DNA of 64,000 nt from Roseivirga sp. (lineage in GTDB: Bacteria; Bacteroidota; Bacteroidia; Cytophagales; Cyclobacteriaceae), in NCBI GenBank assembly GCA_021404565.1, contig JAAWWF010000031.1, forward strand, positions 106,127 to 170,126. Reading direction: 5' to 3'. Below, one piece after another: positions 16,891-25,915 of this stretch. The notes beneath the pieces were generated by a model. That model was not told where the DNA came from. It ran no database searches and saw only the letters and a program-made list of their open reading frames with translations. Position numbers and translations under genes: made by a program. Numbering within the stretch: position 1 is the first letter of the stretch; the number at the start of each line of letters is the position of its first letter.

Positions 16891-17811
16891 TTAACTATTC
16901 CCCAGCACATAGTCTTCACCTTCTATCGCCAGATCTGAATTCTCAAAAACAGTCCTGGCCTCTTCTTTGAGTGGCTCCAGCTCTTTGTAGCGAATAGAAA
17001 AATGCCCCAACAACAGGCGGCCGGCTCCTGCTTTTTTAGCAATGGTAGCGGCTTCTTTGGCTGTAGAGTGAAAGGTGTTGGCTGCCCGTTCTGCCTGCTC
17101 ATCCAGAAATGTCGATTCGTGGTAAAGCATGTCTACTCCCTGAATATAGGGCAGGATAGACTCATCATATTTAGTGTCAGAACAATAGGCGTATTTGAAA
17201 GACTTCTTGGGTGGATGGGTGTATTTGGTGTTTTCGTAAGCTATGTTTCCCTCTTCATCCTCTATATCCTCTCCGTTTTTGAGCCTTACAATATTCCTTA
17301 CAGAGAAATCTGGAGGTAACATCTCTTTGATAATGCGCCTTTTCTTGGGCTTCTCTTCAAACAGGTAACCGCTGCAGGGGATGCGATGGTTGAGAGGAAT
17401 ACTATGTACCCGAATAAAGTCGTCTTCGTGCACTACCCTGTGTACCTGAGTGTCCACAGTATGAAACTCTACCTCATAGTTGAAGACGGTTTCAGAGTAT
17501 TTGAGCTGAAGGGTGATGATCTCCGCCAGCCCCTTTGGGCCATACAGTTTAAGCGGTTTCTTACGCCCGAGCAAATGCATGGTGCTGAGCAGGCCCATCA
17601 GACCCAGGTAGTGATCACCGTGCAGGTGACTGATAAAGATGTTGTTGATGCGTTGTGCCCGAATGTGGAAACGCTTCATCTGCAATTGGGTACCTTCACC
17701 ACAATCAATCAGATGAAGCCTCCCCTCAACATTTATTAGCTGAGAGGTTTGATTTCTACGGTGCGCAGGAGCAGCGGAATTGGAGCCTAGTATTTTGACG
17801 GATATGCCCAA
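16891..17811 (-). CDS. rnz: Ribonuclease Z (tRNA 3' processing)
   Basis: 306 residues, metallo-beta-lactamase fold. The zinc motif HLHGDH is at residues 62-67; further ligands are in AYCSDTKYDE, LYHEST and LLGHFSIRY. It cuts the 3' trailer of tRNA precursors. The start appears to be TTG at 17811 (MGISVKILGSNSAAP), as no ATG or GTG gives the conserved N terminus; the stop codon of the STAS gene is 8 bp upstream, suggesting coupling. Length agrees with the family. Confidence 0.92.
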   Translation of the reverse strand: MGISVKILGSNSAAPAHRRNQTSQLINVEGRLHLIDCGEGTQLQMKRFHIRAQRINNIFISHLHGDHYLGLMGLLSTMHLLGRKKPLKLYGPKGLAEIITLQLKYSETVFNYEVEFHTVDTQVHRVVHEDDFIRVHSIPLNHRIPCSGYLFEEKPKKRRIIKEMLPPDFSVRNIVRLKNGEDIEDEEGNIAYENTKYTHPPKKSFKYAYCSDTKYDESILPYIQGVDMLYHESTFLDEQAERAANTFHSTAKEAATIAKKAGAGRLLLGHFSIRYKELEPLKEEARTVFENSDLAIEGEDYVLGNS

Positions 17812-17819
17812 AAGACCAG

Positions 17820-18200
17820 CTACTCTTCTCCGGCTTCTTCAAATCCTCTTTCCAGGTCGTTCATAAATACCAGGTCTACAGCCTCTTCGTTGGTGGGCAC
17901 AATGTTCAGTACATTGTTAAGCTGAGATATGGTCAATAGCTTTTCTACGAAAGGACTTATGGCCGCCAAAACGAAAGAACCTCCGTTTTCAGAAAAGGTG
18001 CGGTTACCGGTTAACAGAGCACTGAGGCCAGAGGAGTCGGCATATTTGGTAGCAGAAAGGTTAAGGATTAAGCTTGTAACCCCGGTTGTTTGCAGGTTCA
18101 CAAATTCCGATTTCAATTCTGGTGATATGGTAGAATCCAGCTTCTCTTCTCCAAGGGTAAGCAGGGTGTATTTGTCTTGTTTATCTACTGAAAATTTCAT
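17820..18200 (-). CDS. STAS-domain anti-sigma factor antagonist-like protein
   Basis: 126 residues, SpoIIAA-like. The phosphorylation loop [13 protein letters not shown] contains the conserved Ser pair (about residues 57-58), with an acidic C-terminal tail ([11 protein letters not shown]). Such proteins bind anti-sigma kinases or act in partner-switching; no kinase or phosphatase partner is nearby. The ATG overlaps the purC stop by 4 bp, and rnz follows 8 bp after the stop, giving a purC-STAS-rnz operon as often seen in this phylum. Confidence 0.9.
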   Translation of the reverse strand: MKFSVDKQDKYTLLTLGEEKLDSTISPELKSEFVNLQTTGVTSLILNLSATKYADSSGLSALLTGNRTFSENGGSFVLAAISPFVEKLLTISQLNNVLNIVPTNEEAVDLVFMNDLERGFEEAGEE

Positions 18201-19144
18201 TCTGTCTCTTTTAAATATCTATTGATATTGGTTTCTATTCTATTCAAAGGATCGGCCTCTGCAGGTTTTTCGAAGCGATCGCCCGTCACATTTTCAAAAA
18301 GCTCAATATACCGGTCGGAAATTGATTTCACAACTTCGTCAGTCATCTCAGGAACCGTCTGTCCTTCTTTGCCCTGAAAACCATTCTCGATGAGCCATTG
18401 CCTTACAAATTCTTTGGAGAGCTGCTTTTGTTTTTCTCCCTTGTCTTGTCGTTCCTGATAGCCATCGGCATAAAAGTAGCGCGATGAGTCGGGGGTATGC
18501 ACCTCGTCTATCAGGTAGATATTTCCTTCATGCTTTCCGAACTCATACTTGGTGTCGACCAGTATCAGGTCACGAGCAGCAGCTATTTCAGTACCTCGTG
18601 TAAACAGTGCCCTCGTATGGGCTTCGAGCTGAGTGTATTCTGCTTCACTCACCAGCCCCTGGGCCAGAATTTCTTCTCTTGAAATATCTTCATCGTGGCC
18701 TTCGTGGGCCTTGGTGCTGGGAGTAATGATGGGCTCAGGGAATTTGTCGTTTTCTTTGAGTCCGTCCGGCATGGGTACACCGCAAAGGGTACGTTTACCA
18801 TCGCGATACTCTCGCCATGCATGCCCCGCCAGGTAGCCGCGTATCACCATTTCAATTGGGTAGGTCTCGCATTTCAGGCCGGCACTGGCGTTCTGATCAG
18901 GAGTTCCTTTTAACCAGTTTGGTACAATGTCATTGGTCATTGCCAGAAACTTAGAGGCTATCTGATTGAGTACCTGCCCTTTGAAGGGAATGGCTTTTGG
19001 TAACACGACATCAAATGCTGAAATACGATCGGAAGCGATCATGATGAGCTGGTCTTCGAAAAAGTAAACATCACGCACTTTTCCTCTGTAAAAATCCTGC
19101 TGTCCGGGGAATTGAAACCCTGTTTCTTTGATGCCTTCCGTCAT
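18197..19144 (-). CDS. purC: SAICAR synthase
   Basis: 315 residues, the longer Ade1-like form of phosphoribosylaminoimidazole-succinocarboxamide synthase. It joins CAIR and aspartate with ATP in purine synthesis. Motifs: [65 protein letters not shown] in part. First gene of the purC-STAS-rnz transcript. No riboswitch-like element was noticed in the 43 bp before the ATG. Confidence 0.96.
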   Translation of the reverse strand: MTEGIKETGFQFPGQQDFYRGKVRDVYFFEDQLIMIASDRISAFDVVLPKAIPFKGQVLNQIASKFLAMTNDIVPNWLKGTPDQNASAGLKCETYPIEMVIRGYLAGHAWREYRDGKRTLCGVPMPDGLKENDKFPEPIITPSTKAHEGHDEDISREEILAQGLVSEAEYTQLEAHTRALFTRGTEIAAARDLILVDTKYEFGKHEGNIYLIDEVHTPDSSRYFYADGYQERQDKGEKQKQLSKEFVRQWLIENGFQGKEGQTVPEMTDEVVKSISDRYIELFENVTGDRFEKPAEADPLNRIETNINRYLKETE

Positions 19145-19187
19145 GGAGGCAAAAATAATTAAAAATAGGATGAGTGAACGTCTCCGA

Positions 19188-20504
19188 TCAGTTTTCTGAG
19201 CTGGAAATCAGTTTTCCGCGAGAATATCTTTCTTGCTTTGTGATCTCTCCCTTTTCATCAAAATACTGCCAGGTTCCCTCCTTCAGGTCATAGCGGTGGT
19301 TGCCTTTTACCTTGACTTTCTTACTCTCATAAAACAGCTGATGTCTCCCTGATTTAAGGCCGTTGACATAGCTTGTGGTTCTTTGGATTCTACCACTGGG
19401 GTAAAAGGCAGTTTCTATACCCGTATTGCGGTTGTATTGATAAGGGCTTTGCTTTTCGAGAATTCCCTGATCGCTATAATCCTTCACAAAACCATTGACT
19501 ACGCCATTGGAATAAGGGATGGTCCTTTGAATCTTACCATTTTCATAGTGCAAGCTCCATAACCCGTTTTTAGAGGCATTCACATAGATTTCTTTTGTTT
19601 TGACAGCTCCCGATTTATAGTAGGTATCGATGGTCACATCTTGTGTAATGCGTGTATAGTTTTCAATAATCTTCACCTCGCCTGATTCATAGTAAGTCAG
19701 ATTCTTACCTGTTTTGGCTCCTTTTACAAAGGTGAATTCTTCCTTGCGGGCTCCATCCAGATAATAGGTTTTGAAAGGTCCGTCATAAAGCCCGTCTATG
19801 TAGGTTCCCTCGGTTCTCAGGCTGCCATCTCCATCGTAGTTTTTAAAAGGGCCATTTTTGTAGCCTGCTACATATAAGTATTCAAATTCAACCTGACGGT
19901 TTTTGTAGAACGTCTTATAAACCCCTTCAATTACTCCCATGTTATAAGTGAATTCAGAAGAAAGTTCACCGGTTTCATGGTAGGTTTTGGCGGCCCCATG
20001 CTGTTTTCCCTTCAGGTAATTAAATTCTGTTTTCAGATTTCCATTAGAGAAGTATTCTTTGGCCAGACCACTAGGGACATTAATATCGAAGCTGGTCTCT
20101 GTTTTTTTATTGCCATTCTCATGATAGGCAATGACCAATCCATCCAGCATGCCATCTACATATTTACCTTTTTGAATTGGCTTTCCGCTTCTGGAGAAGA
20201 TTTCAAAGGGGCCTGTTTTTTTTCCCTCCTCATAGGTGATTCGCTGTAGGAGCTCACCATTTTCATAATACTCGGTAAAGGTGCCTACGGGGCTGCCTTC
20301 ATTGAATTTGCCTTCAACAGATACCCCGCCTTCCTGGAAGTATTTCACGTAGTCGCCATGAATCAAGGAGCTATCACTGTCCAGGATGTAATATACCTCT
20401 TTGACAATCTTATCTTCCGGCTTATAGCGGGTGGTTATCTTTTGCTGAGCAATGGTGGCTAAGGCAAAGGCAGAGAGGAGAATGGTGAAGATTAACTTTT
20501 TCAT
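19188..20504 (-). CDS. Exported MORN/YwqK-repeat protein
   Basis: 438 residues with a signal peptide (1-19, ending LATIAQ). The rest is about fifteen copies of a 23-residue MORN-like unit of the type [20 protein letters not shown]. Annotated relatives are called 'YwqK family antitoxin', but the name comes from a Bacillus case; in Bacteroidota these exported repeats have no proven antitoxin role and no toxin is adjacent. Probably periplasmic or surface located. The 5' leader contains a perfect 12-bp inverted repeat ending 7 bp before the ATG. Confidence 0.85.
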   Translation of the reverse strand: MKKLIFTILLSAFALATIAQQKITTRYKPEDKIVKEVYYILDSDSSLIHGDYVKYFQEGGVSVEGKFNEGSPVGTFTEYYENGELLQRITYEEGKKTGPFEIFSRSGKPIQKGKYVDGMLDGLVIAYHENGNKKTETSFDINVPSGLAKEYFSNGNLKTEFNYLKGKQHGAAKTYHETGELSSEFTYNMGVIEGVYKTFYKNRQVEFEYLYVAGYKNGPFKNYDGDGSLRTEGTYIDGLYDGPFKTYYLDGARKEEFTFVKGAKTGKNLTYYESGEVKIIENYTRITQDVTIDTYYKSGAVKTKEIYVNASKNGLWSLHYENGKIQRTIPYSNGVVNGFVKDYSDQGILEKQSPYQYNRNTGIETAFYPSGRIQRTTSYVNGLKSGRHQLFYESKKVKVKGNHRYDLKEGTWQYFDEKGEITKQERYSRGKLISSSEN

Positions 20505-20511
20505 AAATAGG

Positions 20512-20543
20512 TCAGGCCTTTCGCAAAAATACGAAAGGCCTGA
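20512..20543 (-). promoter_or_regulatory. Perfect inverted repeat enclosing a -7-like element before the YwqK gene
   Basis: Arms TCAGGCCTTTCG / CGAAAGGCCTGA (12 bp, perfect) with an 8-nt centre that reads TATTTTTG on the minus strand, an exact TAnnTTTG -7 match. It may be a rho-independent-like hairpin ending the thiolase transcript, or an operator over a promoter, or a leader hairpin next to the start codon. No T run follows the arm, which argues against a plain terminator. No good TTG element lies at the normal distance. Confidence 0.55.
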
Positions 20544-20618
20544 TAAATTATTGTGTCAGACAATCTAAATGTCTTTCCGAGTGCAGGTTAGCTTATCGGG
20601 CAAGCCTCCTTTTTTTGC

Positions 20619-21797
20619 TTATAGTCTTTCGATTACAATGGCAGAGGCTCCACCACCACCATTGCAAATACCTGCTACACCGATGTTACCTTCTTTCTGT
20701 GCCAGCACTGAAGTGAGAGTAGTAGTGATACGCGTACCTGAGGCGCCCAGTGGGTGACCAATGGCCACAGAACCACCGTTTACATTCACTGTTTCAGGAT
20801 CAAGATCCAGCTTCATATTGTTGGCAATAGCCACAGCTGAAAAAGCCTCATTGATCTCGTAATAGTCTACATCACCTTTTTCAACACCGGCCATGGCCAT
20901 GGCTTTCGGAATGGCCAGAGCAGGAGCCGTAGTAAACCACAGCGGATCCTGGGCGGCATCAGCAAAACCACGAATCCTTGCGATTGGGGTTAGCCCAAGC
21001 TCTTCCATCTTTTGCTTGCTCATCAATACCATGGCGGCAGCCCCATCATTAATGGTAGAAGCATTTGCAGCGGTAACCGTACCGTCCTTGTTAAAGGCAG
21101 GTCTTAGCTTTGGTATTTTATCGAAGAATACGTTTTTGAACTCCTCGTCTTCGCTCATTACCACAGGATCACCTTTTCTTTGAGGGATTTCTAGAGGAAT
21201 GATCTCGTCTTTGAAGAGACCGGCCTCGCTTGAGGCGGCTGTCTTTTTGTAGGAACTGATAGCAAACTCATCCTGCATTTCACGGGTGATGCCCATTTCC
21301 TTAGCCGTGTTATCCGCACAGCTACCCATCATAAATTCATTGTAAACTTCCCAAAGTCCGTCTTTCTGCAATCCATCGATGATTTCTCCACCACCAAATT
21401 TATAACCATAACGGGCTTTTGGCAGGTAGTAAGGAATATTGGTCATGCTTTCCATACCTCCGGCAACTACCACATCTTGTGCGCCCAGCATAATAGATTG
21501 GGCACCAAACATGATAGATTTCATGCCAGAAGCACAAACCTTATTGATCAGCGAGCAGGGCACGTTATGACCAATGCCGGCTCCTAAAGCTGCCTGACGT
21601 GCAGGTGCCTGACCCAGGCTGGCCGAAACCACATTGCCCATCAATACTTCCTGAACCTGGCTGGCTTCTACGCCTGCTTTTTCAAGTGCACCAACAATGG
21701 CTTTTGAACCTAGTTGCGTAGCGGTAAAACCAGCTAATTTTCCTCCAAAGCTCCCGATCGGGGTACGGGCAGCTGAAACTATATATACTTCGTTCAT
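20619..21797 (-). CDS. Acetyl-CoA C-acyltransferase (thiolase)
   Basis: 392 residues, full-length type II thiolase. Active-site residues: Cys88 (NKVCASGMKS) as acyl acceptor, His348 (GGSVAIGHPLGASG) and Cys378 (GICNGGGGAS) as bases. It cleaves 3-ketoacyl-CoA or condenses acetyl-CoA; acetoacetyl-CoA thiolase is the most likely activity, acting in fatty acid, ketone body or branched-chain amino acid breakdown. Monocistronic. The operator CTAAC-N4-GTTAG lies directly after its -7 element and is shared with the E1 gene, suggesting common control of acyl-CoA metabolism. Confidence 0.93.
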   Translation of the reverse strand: MNEVYIVSAARTPIGSFGGKLAGFTATQLGSKAIVGALEKAGVEASQVQEVLMGNVVSASLGQAPARQAALGAGIGHNVPCSLINKVCASGMKSIMFGAQSIMLGAQDVVVAGGMESMTNIPYYLPKARYGYKFGGGEIIDGLQKDGLWEVYNEFMMGSCADNTAKEMGITREMQDEFAISSYKKTAASSEAGLFKDEIIPLEIPQRKGDPVVMSEDEEFKNVFFDKIPKLRPAFNKDGTVTAANASTINDGAAAMVLMSKQKMEELGLTPIARIRGFADAAQDPLWFTTAPALAIPKAMAMAGVEKGDVDYYEINEAFSAVAIANNMKLDLDPETVNVNGGSVAIGHPLGASGTRITTTLTSVLAQKEGNIGVAGICNGGGGASAIVIERL

Positions 21798-21814
21798 ATC
21801 AATTTTCGATTTGC

Positions 21815-21836
21815 CTAACGACTGTTAGCAAAGTTA
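21815..21836 (-). promoter_or_regulatory. Thiolase promoter -7 element with adjoining operator
   Basis: Minus strand: TAACTTTG (21836-21829), an exact -7 match, immediately followed by CTAAC-AGTC-GTTAG (21828-21815). The inverted repeat would cover the transcription start, a classic repressor position. The ATG is 17 bp further on. A matching repeat is found before the E1 gene at 9655-9668. No convincing -33 TTG was found. Confidence 0.6.
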
Positions 21837-22106
21837 AGCAAACGTTTGATATTTCCATGCTGTAGAAGAGAGATGTTTCGCTATGAGTTTTGTGGCTGAC
21901 AGGAGATATTGGAAGGCACAGCTGGTGGCTAATAGGTAGGTAGTAAGAAGTAGGATTTTCTTACTATATTACCCCTAGCTCAGTCAACCGAGCTTATCGG
22001 GAGTCAGCTATCTTCTGCTTCTGGTGGTCGTTACTTGCACCTATTCTCAAGGGTGAAGCATAAGTTGGAGGGTTAAACTCAGACAACCTGCTGTATCTAT
22101 AATAGG
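21837..22106. other. Gene-free stretch next to the toxin module
   Basis: About 270 bp with no gene. It contains the first copy (21874-21902) of a 29-bp direct repeat whose second copy lies at 22683-22711 beyond the antitoxin gene. The rest is low-complexity TAGGTAGGTAG-like sequence. Confidence 0.5.
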
Positions 22107-22415
22107 TCAAGGCTGGTGCTTTGCCAGTAAGGCAGAGAGTGCTTTAGGGTTTTGTCGATTGTCCCAAATCAAAAGTATTTTAAGGGAGTCTTTTTTGCAC
22201 TGATAGTAGAGCGAAAGATGTTTGTGCATGATCAGATATCGGAATGAAGTGTTTGGTATGCTTATACCAATATCGGGATGATTGATAATACTGTCGATAG
22301 ATCGGTCAACTAATTCCAGTAAGTTTTCAGCCAGAACCTCGTTCCACTTGTTCAGAGCAAACCGATATACATTGTTAAGTGAATCAATAGCAATGTCAGT
22401 CCAAAGCACTTGCAT
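22107..22415 (-). CDS. ParE/RelE-superfamily toxin
   Basis: 102 residues, typical length. ParE-type features: N-terminal VLWTDIAIDSLNNVYRF, then LLELVDRSIDSIINHPDIG, YLIMHKHLSLYYQ and a C-terminal ILLIWDNRQNPKAL. ParE toxins act on DNA gyrase, RelE relatives cleave mRNA on ribosomes; sequence alone cannot say which, though the W-D-x-R-x-(N)P tail is seen in ParE-like members. It follows its putative antitoxin by 7 bp. Confidence 0.85.
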   Translation of the reverse strand: MQVLWTDIAIDSLNNVYRFALNKWNEVLAENLLELVDRSIDSIINHPDIGISIPNTSFRYLIMHKHLSLYYQCKKDSLKILLIWDNRQNPKALSALLAKHQP

Positions 22416-22422
22416 GGCTTAC

Positions 22423-22620
22423 TCAACGTATTAAATCTCTGGTTGAGCGATGAGGGGTAAGAACCTTAGACTCCTCAGATAGTTTTAACAATTCCATTAA
22501 CTCGGACTCAAAAGTATCGGAGCCAGAATCTATTATCGTTTCCAACTGAGCAAGTAATTCTTCGCTTTTAAGCTCTTCAATTCCTTTAATAACTTTCCGT
22601 TTTCTCTGTTCAAAAGTCAT
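22423..22620 (-). CDS. Putative antitoxin of the ParE-type module
   Basis: 65 residues, highly charged and probably all helical (QRKRKVIKGIEELKSEELLAQL). No DNA-binding domain is obvious; it resembles the short helical antitoxins that pair with ParE/RelE toxins in Bacteroidota. Order antitoxin-toxin, 7 bp apart, same strand. Assignment rests on position and composition. Confidence 0.7.
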   Translation of the reverse strand: MTFEQRKRKVIKGIEELKSEELLAQLETIIDSGSDTFESELMELLKLSEESKVLTPHRSTRDLIR

Positions 22621-22770
22621 CTTCTAATTTAATCAATAATTGTCAACTTCTTGTAAGGGTTATTTATCAGTAAAGGAGGATATATTTCGCTTTGAGTTTT
22701 CTGGCTAATAGTTAGGAGTAGCGATATCCTTTCTACCTCTTATCTCATACCTTGATAACGCAGTTGGTAG

Positions 22771-23745
22771 CTACCTAATACCTCTCTCCGTCTTAATCTC
22801 CTGAGAAAGTTGTGTGACAGCCATCGCGTAAAGCTTGCTGTGGTTATAGCGTGTAATCACGTAAAAGTTCTCAAGGCCGAACCAATGCTCTGTATCGTTT
22901 TCATTTTCCAGAATGATCATAGTGGCCTTTAGGTCGGCCGGGAGCTCCGTTGCCGGTTTAAAGCCAATGGCAGTATAATCCGATACTTTATTCTTAGGCC
23001 TGAGTGATTGTTTGCGGAGCCTGGAGATTTCTCTGGTCATGGTAGCCTTTGAGGTGATAGGTTGCCCCGTCTTCCAGCGATGTACTTTGAGGTAATTGGC
23101 CACGCTGGCAATAGCGTCTTCAGGTGAGTCGATAAGGTCGCTGGTGCCACCCTTGTCGAAGCTTCTGGCATATGCCTTATAACTGCTGGGCATGAATTGT
23201 GAATAGCCCATAGCACCTGCATAGGAGCCCAGTACTCCGGTAACTTCAAGGTTTTCTGCTTTAGCAAGTTCCAGAAAATGGCCGAGCTCCTTTGTGAAAA
23301 AACGTGATCTTTTCGGGTAACCAAAAGCCAATGTGTATAGTGCATCCAGCACGCGATAGCTGCCTTTGATTCTGCCAAAATAGGTTTCTACCCCTATGAT
23401 ACCCAGTATGACTTCCTCAGCCACACCTGTATCTGCGCTTACCTGCCTCAGTGCCTCGGCATGTTCGTTCCAAAAGACTACGCCTGCTTCAACACGCTCA
23501 GGGGTCATGAAAATCTTGCGATATCGACCCCAGGTCATGGTACCCTCTGCCGGTCTGCTGATTTTATCGATGATTTCCTGCTGGAATTCCGCCTGATCCA
23601 AAATACCGGTTACCTCCGAAAGAGGGAGATCATTCTTTTCTGAAAATTCTTTGGCAAAGGCCGCGACCTGGGCCTTATCTATCTGGCCAAAGGCGGTCAT
23701 TGAAATAAAGAACAACAGCAAGGTGGGAATCAGTTTTTTCAGCAT
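22771..23745 (-). CDS. Lytic murein transglycosylase (MltB-like)
   Basis: 324 residues from ATG 23745, where MLKKLIPTLLLFFISMTAFGQ forms a Sec signal peptide; the open frame upstream to 23847 is not used. Family GH103-like: catalytic Glu in GVETYFGRIKGSY, then YPKRSRFFTKEL, GSYAGAMGYSQFMPSSY and the typical SPEDAIASVANYLKVHRWK. It cleaves glycan strands of peptidoglycan to 1,6-anhydro products in the periplasm. No Cys after the signal, so not lipidated, unlike E. coli MltB. Stands alone, divergent from the class V aminotransferase. Confidence 0.92.
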   Translation of the reverse strand: MLKKLIPTLLLFFISMTAFGQIDKAQVAAFAKEFSEKNDLPLSEVTGILDQAEFQQEIIDKISRPAEGTMTWGRYRKIFMTPERVEAGVVFWNEHAEALRQVSADTGVAEEVILGIIGVETYFGRIKGSYRVLDALYTLAFGYPKRSRFFTKELGHFLELAKAENLEVTGVLGSYAGAMGYSQFMPSSYKAYARSFDKGGTSDLIDSPEDAIASVANYLKVHRWKTGQPITSKATMTREISRLRKQSLRPKNKVSDYTAIGFKPATELPADLKATMIILENENDTEHWFGLENFYVITRYNHSKLYAMAVTQLSQEIKTERGIR

Positions 23746-23859
23746 ATAGTTTTCGTTTTTACAATGGCTCTTAAAGATAGAATACGAATTCCTCAACCAA
23801 AACGGTTCCAAACTATATTTACCATAGATATCTGAGGTGCATTTCATTATATTTCCGAC

Positions 23860-25038
23860 ATGTTTACTGATAATGATATCACAAGGTTTCGATCAGAAAC
23901 TGCGGGAGTAAAAAATGTAATTCACCTGAATAATGCAGGGAGTTCCCTGCCACCCGATGTGGTGAGGGAGTCAGTGCTGGATTACCTTCAGGAGGAAATG
24001 ACTTTTGGAGGCTATGAGGTGCATGCCAAATACTTTGAAGAAATTGAAGGAGTTTATGGTTCTATTGCTCATTTGCTTAATGCCAATGCAGATGAGATTG
24101 CCGTTTTGGAAAATGCCACTGTAGCCTGGACAGCCGCTTTTCAGGCCATTCCCTTTAAAGCCGGAGACGAAATTATCACCTGTCAGGCCGACTACTCAAG
24201 CAACTATCTGGCTTATCTGCACCTACAAAAAAACCTGGATGTGGCGGTAAAAGTAGTGCCAAATGATGAGCAGGGTCAAGTGGATGTAGGGGCTTTGGAT
24301 GGACTTATTACCAATGCCACACGCCTGATCTCTATTGTACACATACCAACGAATAGTGGTTTAGTAAGCCCTGTTGAGGCCATTGGCAAGATTGCCAGAA
24401 GGTACGATATATTGTATCTGTTGGATGCCTGCCAGTCTGCCGGACAAATTAAACTTGACGTTGAGCAAATAGGCTGCGATATGCTGTCAGCCACGGGTCG
24501 CAAATACCTGCGTGGACCGAGAGGAACGGGCTTTTTGTATGTGAGTTCGCGGGTAAAAGAGCAACTGATTCCTGCTGTCGTTGATTTGCACTCAGCAGAA
24601 TGGACCGCCACGAACGAGTATCGATTCAGAGATGATGCGAGAAAGTTTGAAAACTGGGAGAGTAATTTTTCCGGAATTCTTGGTCTCAAAAAGGCGGTAG
24701 ATTATATTCTCGGGATCGGGATTGATGATATATGGCAACGAATTCATTTCCTGGGCTCATCACTGAGAGAAAAACTAAACTCACTTGATAATGTAAGCAC
24801 TTATGACGTGGGTGAAGTTCAGGGTGGGATCGTGTCTTTTGGTGTAGATGGGCGTAGCGCTGTTGAGGTCAAAAATCACCTAAAGAAATATGGGATCAAT
24901 GTCTCCTGGTTGGGTACACCCAATGCCAGACTGGACATGGAGGCCCGGGGGATAGCAGAGATTGTTCGAGCCTCTGTTCACTATTACAATACCGAGGCTG
25001 AGCTTGAGGAAATGGTGGCAAAACTGAAGCTCCTATAA
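23860..25038 (+). CDS. Class V aminotransferase (cysteine desulfurase/epimerase-like)
   Basis: 392 residues, fold-type I PLP enzyme. PLP Lys215 in SATGRKYLRGPRGTGFLYV, Asp189 and Gln192 in LLDACQSAGQ, and HLNNAGSSLPP at the N terminus. The RKYLRGPRGTGF form is typical of a branch related to isopenicillin N epimerase and ergothioneine C-S lyase, rather than of IscS/SufS; no conserved catalytic loop Cys is visible. Substrate unknown. Followed by a strong terminator at 25042-25068. Cytoplasmic. Confidence 0.88.
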   Translation: MFTDNDITRFRSETAGVKNVIHLNNAGSSLPPDVVRESVLDYLQEEMTFGGYEVHAKYFEEIEGVYGSIAHLLNANADEIAVLENATVAWTAAFQAIPFKAGDEIITCQADYSSNYLAYLHLQKNLDVAVKVVPNDEQGQVDVGALDGLITNATRLISIVHIPTNSGLVSPVEAIGKIARRYDILYLLDACQSAGQIKLDVEQIGCDMLSATGRKYLRGPRGTGFLYVSSRVKEQLIPAVVDLHSAEWTATNEYRFRDDARKFENWESNFSGILGLKKAVDYILGIGIDDIWQRIHFLGSSLREKLNSLDNVSTYDVGEVQGGIVSFGVDGRSAVEVKNHLKKYGINVSWLGTPNARLDMEARGIAEIVRASVHYYNTEAELEEMVAKLKLL

Positions 25039-25041
25039 AGC

Positions 25042-25068
25042 AAAAGCTCCCTCGTCTAGGGAGCTTTT
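25042..25068 (+). terminator. Rho-independent-type terminator
   Basis: AAAAGCTCCCT-CGTCT-AGGGAGCTTTT: perfect 11-bp stem, 5-nt loop, 3 bp after the aminotransferase stop codon, with the T run inside the 3' arm. Confidence 0.85.
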
Positions 25069-25171
25069 CAGATTGACTTACCTCAACTACCAATCCTACA
25101 GAATTAACTGACTTGATTTAGTTGTCTTCCTTTCTTATGAAAAGAATTCAAAGCTTAATGGGAGAATCAGA

Positions 25172-25346
25172 AAAAGGTAACCCAGGTTTTTGAATTTTTT
25201 TCTGATTTAGTTTAAAGGCACCGTTTCGTCATATCTTTAGGCGGTTGGATTTAGTCCCGAAATGCCTTAATTTTCTACCTCTGCCACGATTTTTTTATTT
25301 TTTTGACTAATACGGAAAAATTCATGTTGGTACAGGGTTACCTTTT
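25172..25346. repeat. Distant 12-bp inverted repeat upstream of the sigma factor gene
   Basis: AAAAGGTAACCC (25172-25183) and its exact reverse complement GGGTTACCTTTT (25335-25346), 151 bp apart, in the 307-bp gap before the sigma gene. The second arm ends 29 bp before the ATG. Two sites for one factor with DNA looping, or a long-range hairpin, are possible. Nothing else stands out in this gap. Confidence 0.5.
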
Positions 25347-25375
25347 CTCACTTTTCACATAAAGGATAGCATTGC

Positions 25376-25909
25376 ATGATTAATCAGAATCTACTTGAGT
25401 CAATGACTCAGGGTGATTTAAAAGGGTTCGAACAGGCTTACTTGTCTTACAGAGATGAGTTTATAATGTGGGCCAATAAGAATTATTACTGTGATTTCGA
25501 AGAGTCTCGTGATGTTTATCAGGCCACGGTCATTCAGTTTTATGAGAATGTACAGTCTGGCAGGCTCACAAAACTGACCAGTGATCTGAAGACCTATTTG
25601 TTTGCCATAGGCAAAAATAAAATTAGGGAGCTGCGCGATTCGGGTAGGAGGTTTCGTGAAATGCAGGACCGTTATGAAGTGCCCGAAGATGATGAGGATA
25701 AGGCTGAAAAAGAATTGCTTTTTGAGCAGGTAGAATCATCATTGGAGAATCTGGGAGATCCTTGTAAGCGACTGCTGGAGCTCTATTATTATTATAAAAA
25801 AAGTCTGCTTGAAATAGCAGAATTGCTGGAGTATAAAAACTCTGATACAGTAAAGAATTTGAAATACAAATGCCTGGGACGACTGAGAAAGTTATACCGT
25901 CAAAACTAG
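25376..25909 (+). CDS. ECF-type sigma-70 family RNA polymerase sigma factor
   Basis: 177 residues. Region 2 spans about residues 15-85 (FIMWANKNYYCDFEESRDVYQATVIQFYENV) and region 4 about 115-175 (LGDPCKRLLELYYYYKKSLLEIAELL). Fits the short sigma factors common in Bacteroidota. The following gene, 6 bp away, encodes an anti-sigma-like membrane protein, so the sigma factor should be held inactive until that protein is modified or cleaved. The ribosome binding site AAAGGAT lies 11 bp upstream. Confidence 0.9.
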   Translation: MINQNLLESMTQGDLKGFEQAYLSYRDEFIMWANKNYYCDFEESRDVYQATVIQFYENVQSGRLTKLTSDLKTYLFAIGKNKIRELRDSGRRFREMQDRYEVPEDDEDKAEKELLFEQVESSLENLGDPCKRLLELYYYYKKSLLEIAELLEYKNSDTVKNLKYKCLGRLRKLYRQN

Positions 25910-25915
25910 AGGCAA

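Larger units (their letters stand above)
21874..22711. repeat. Imperfect 29-bp direct repeats flanking the toxin-antitoxin pair
   Basis: 21874-21902 and 22683-22711 share 24 of 29 positions, including TTTCGCT(A/T)TGAGTTTT and TGGCTRA. They bracket the ParE-type toxin gene and its partner (22107-22620). This could mark insertion of the module between duplicated ends, or be two copies of a common local repeat. Confidence 0.45.

Noticed and set aside
16747..16938. 63-residue plus-strand open frame
   Set aside because: Overlaps the end of rnz, contains part of a short duplication, and shows no family trait.
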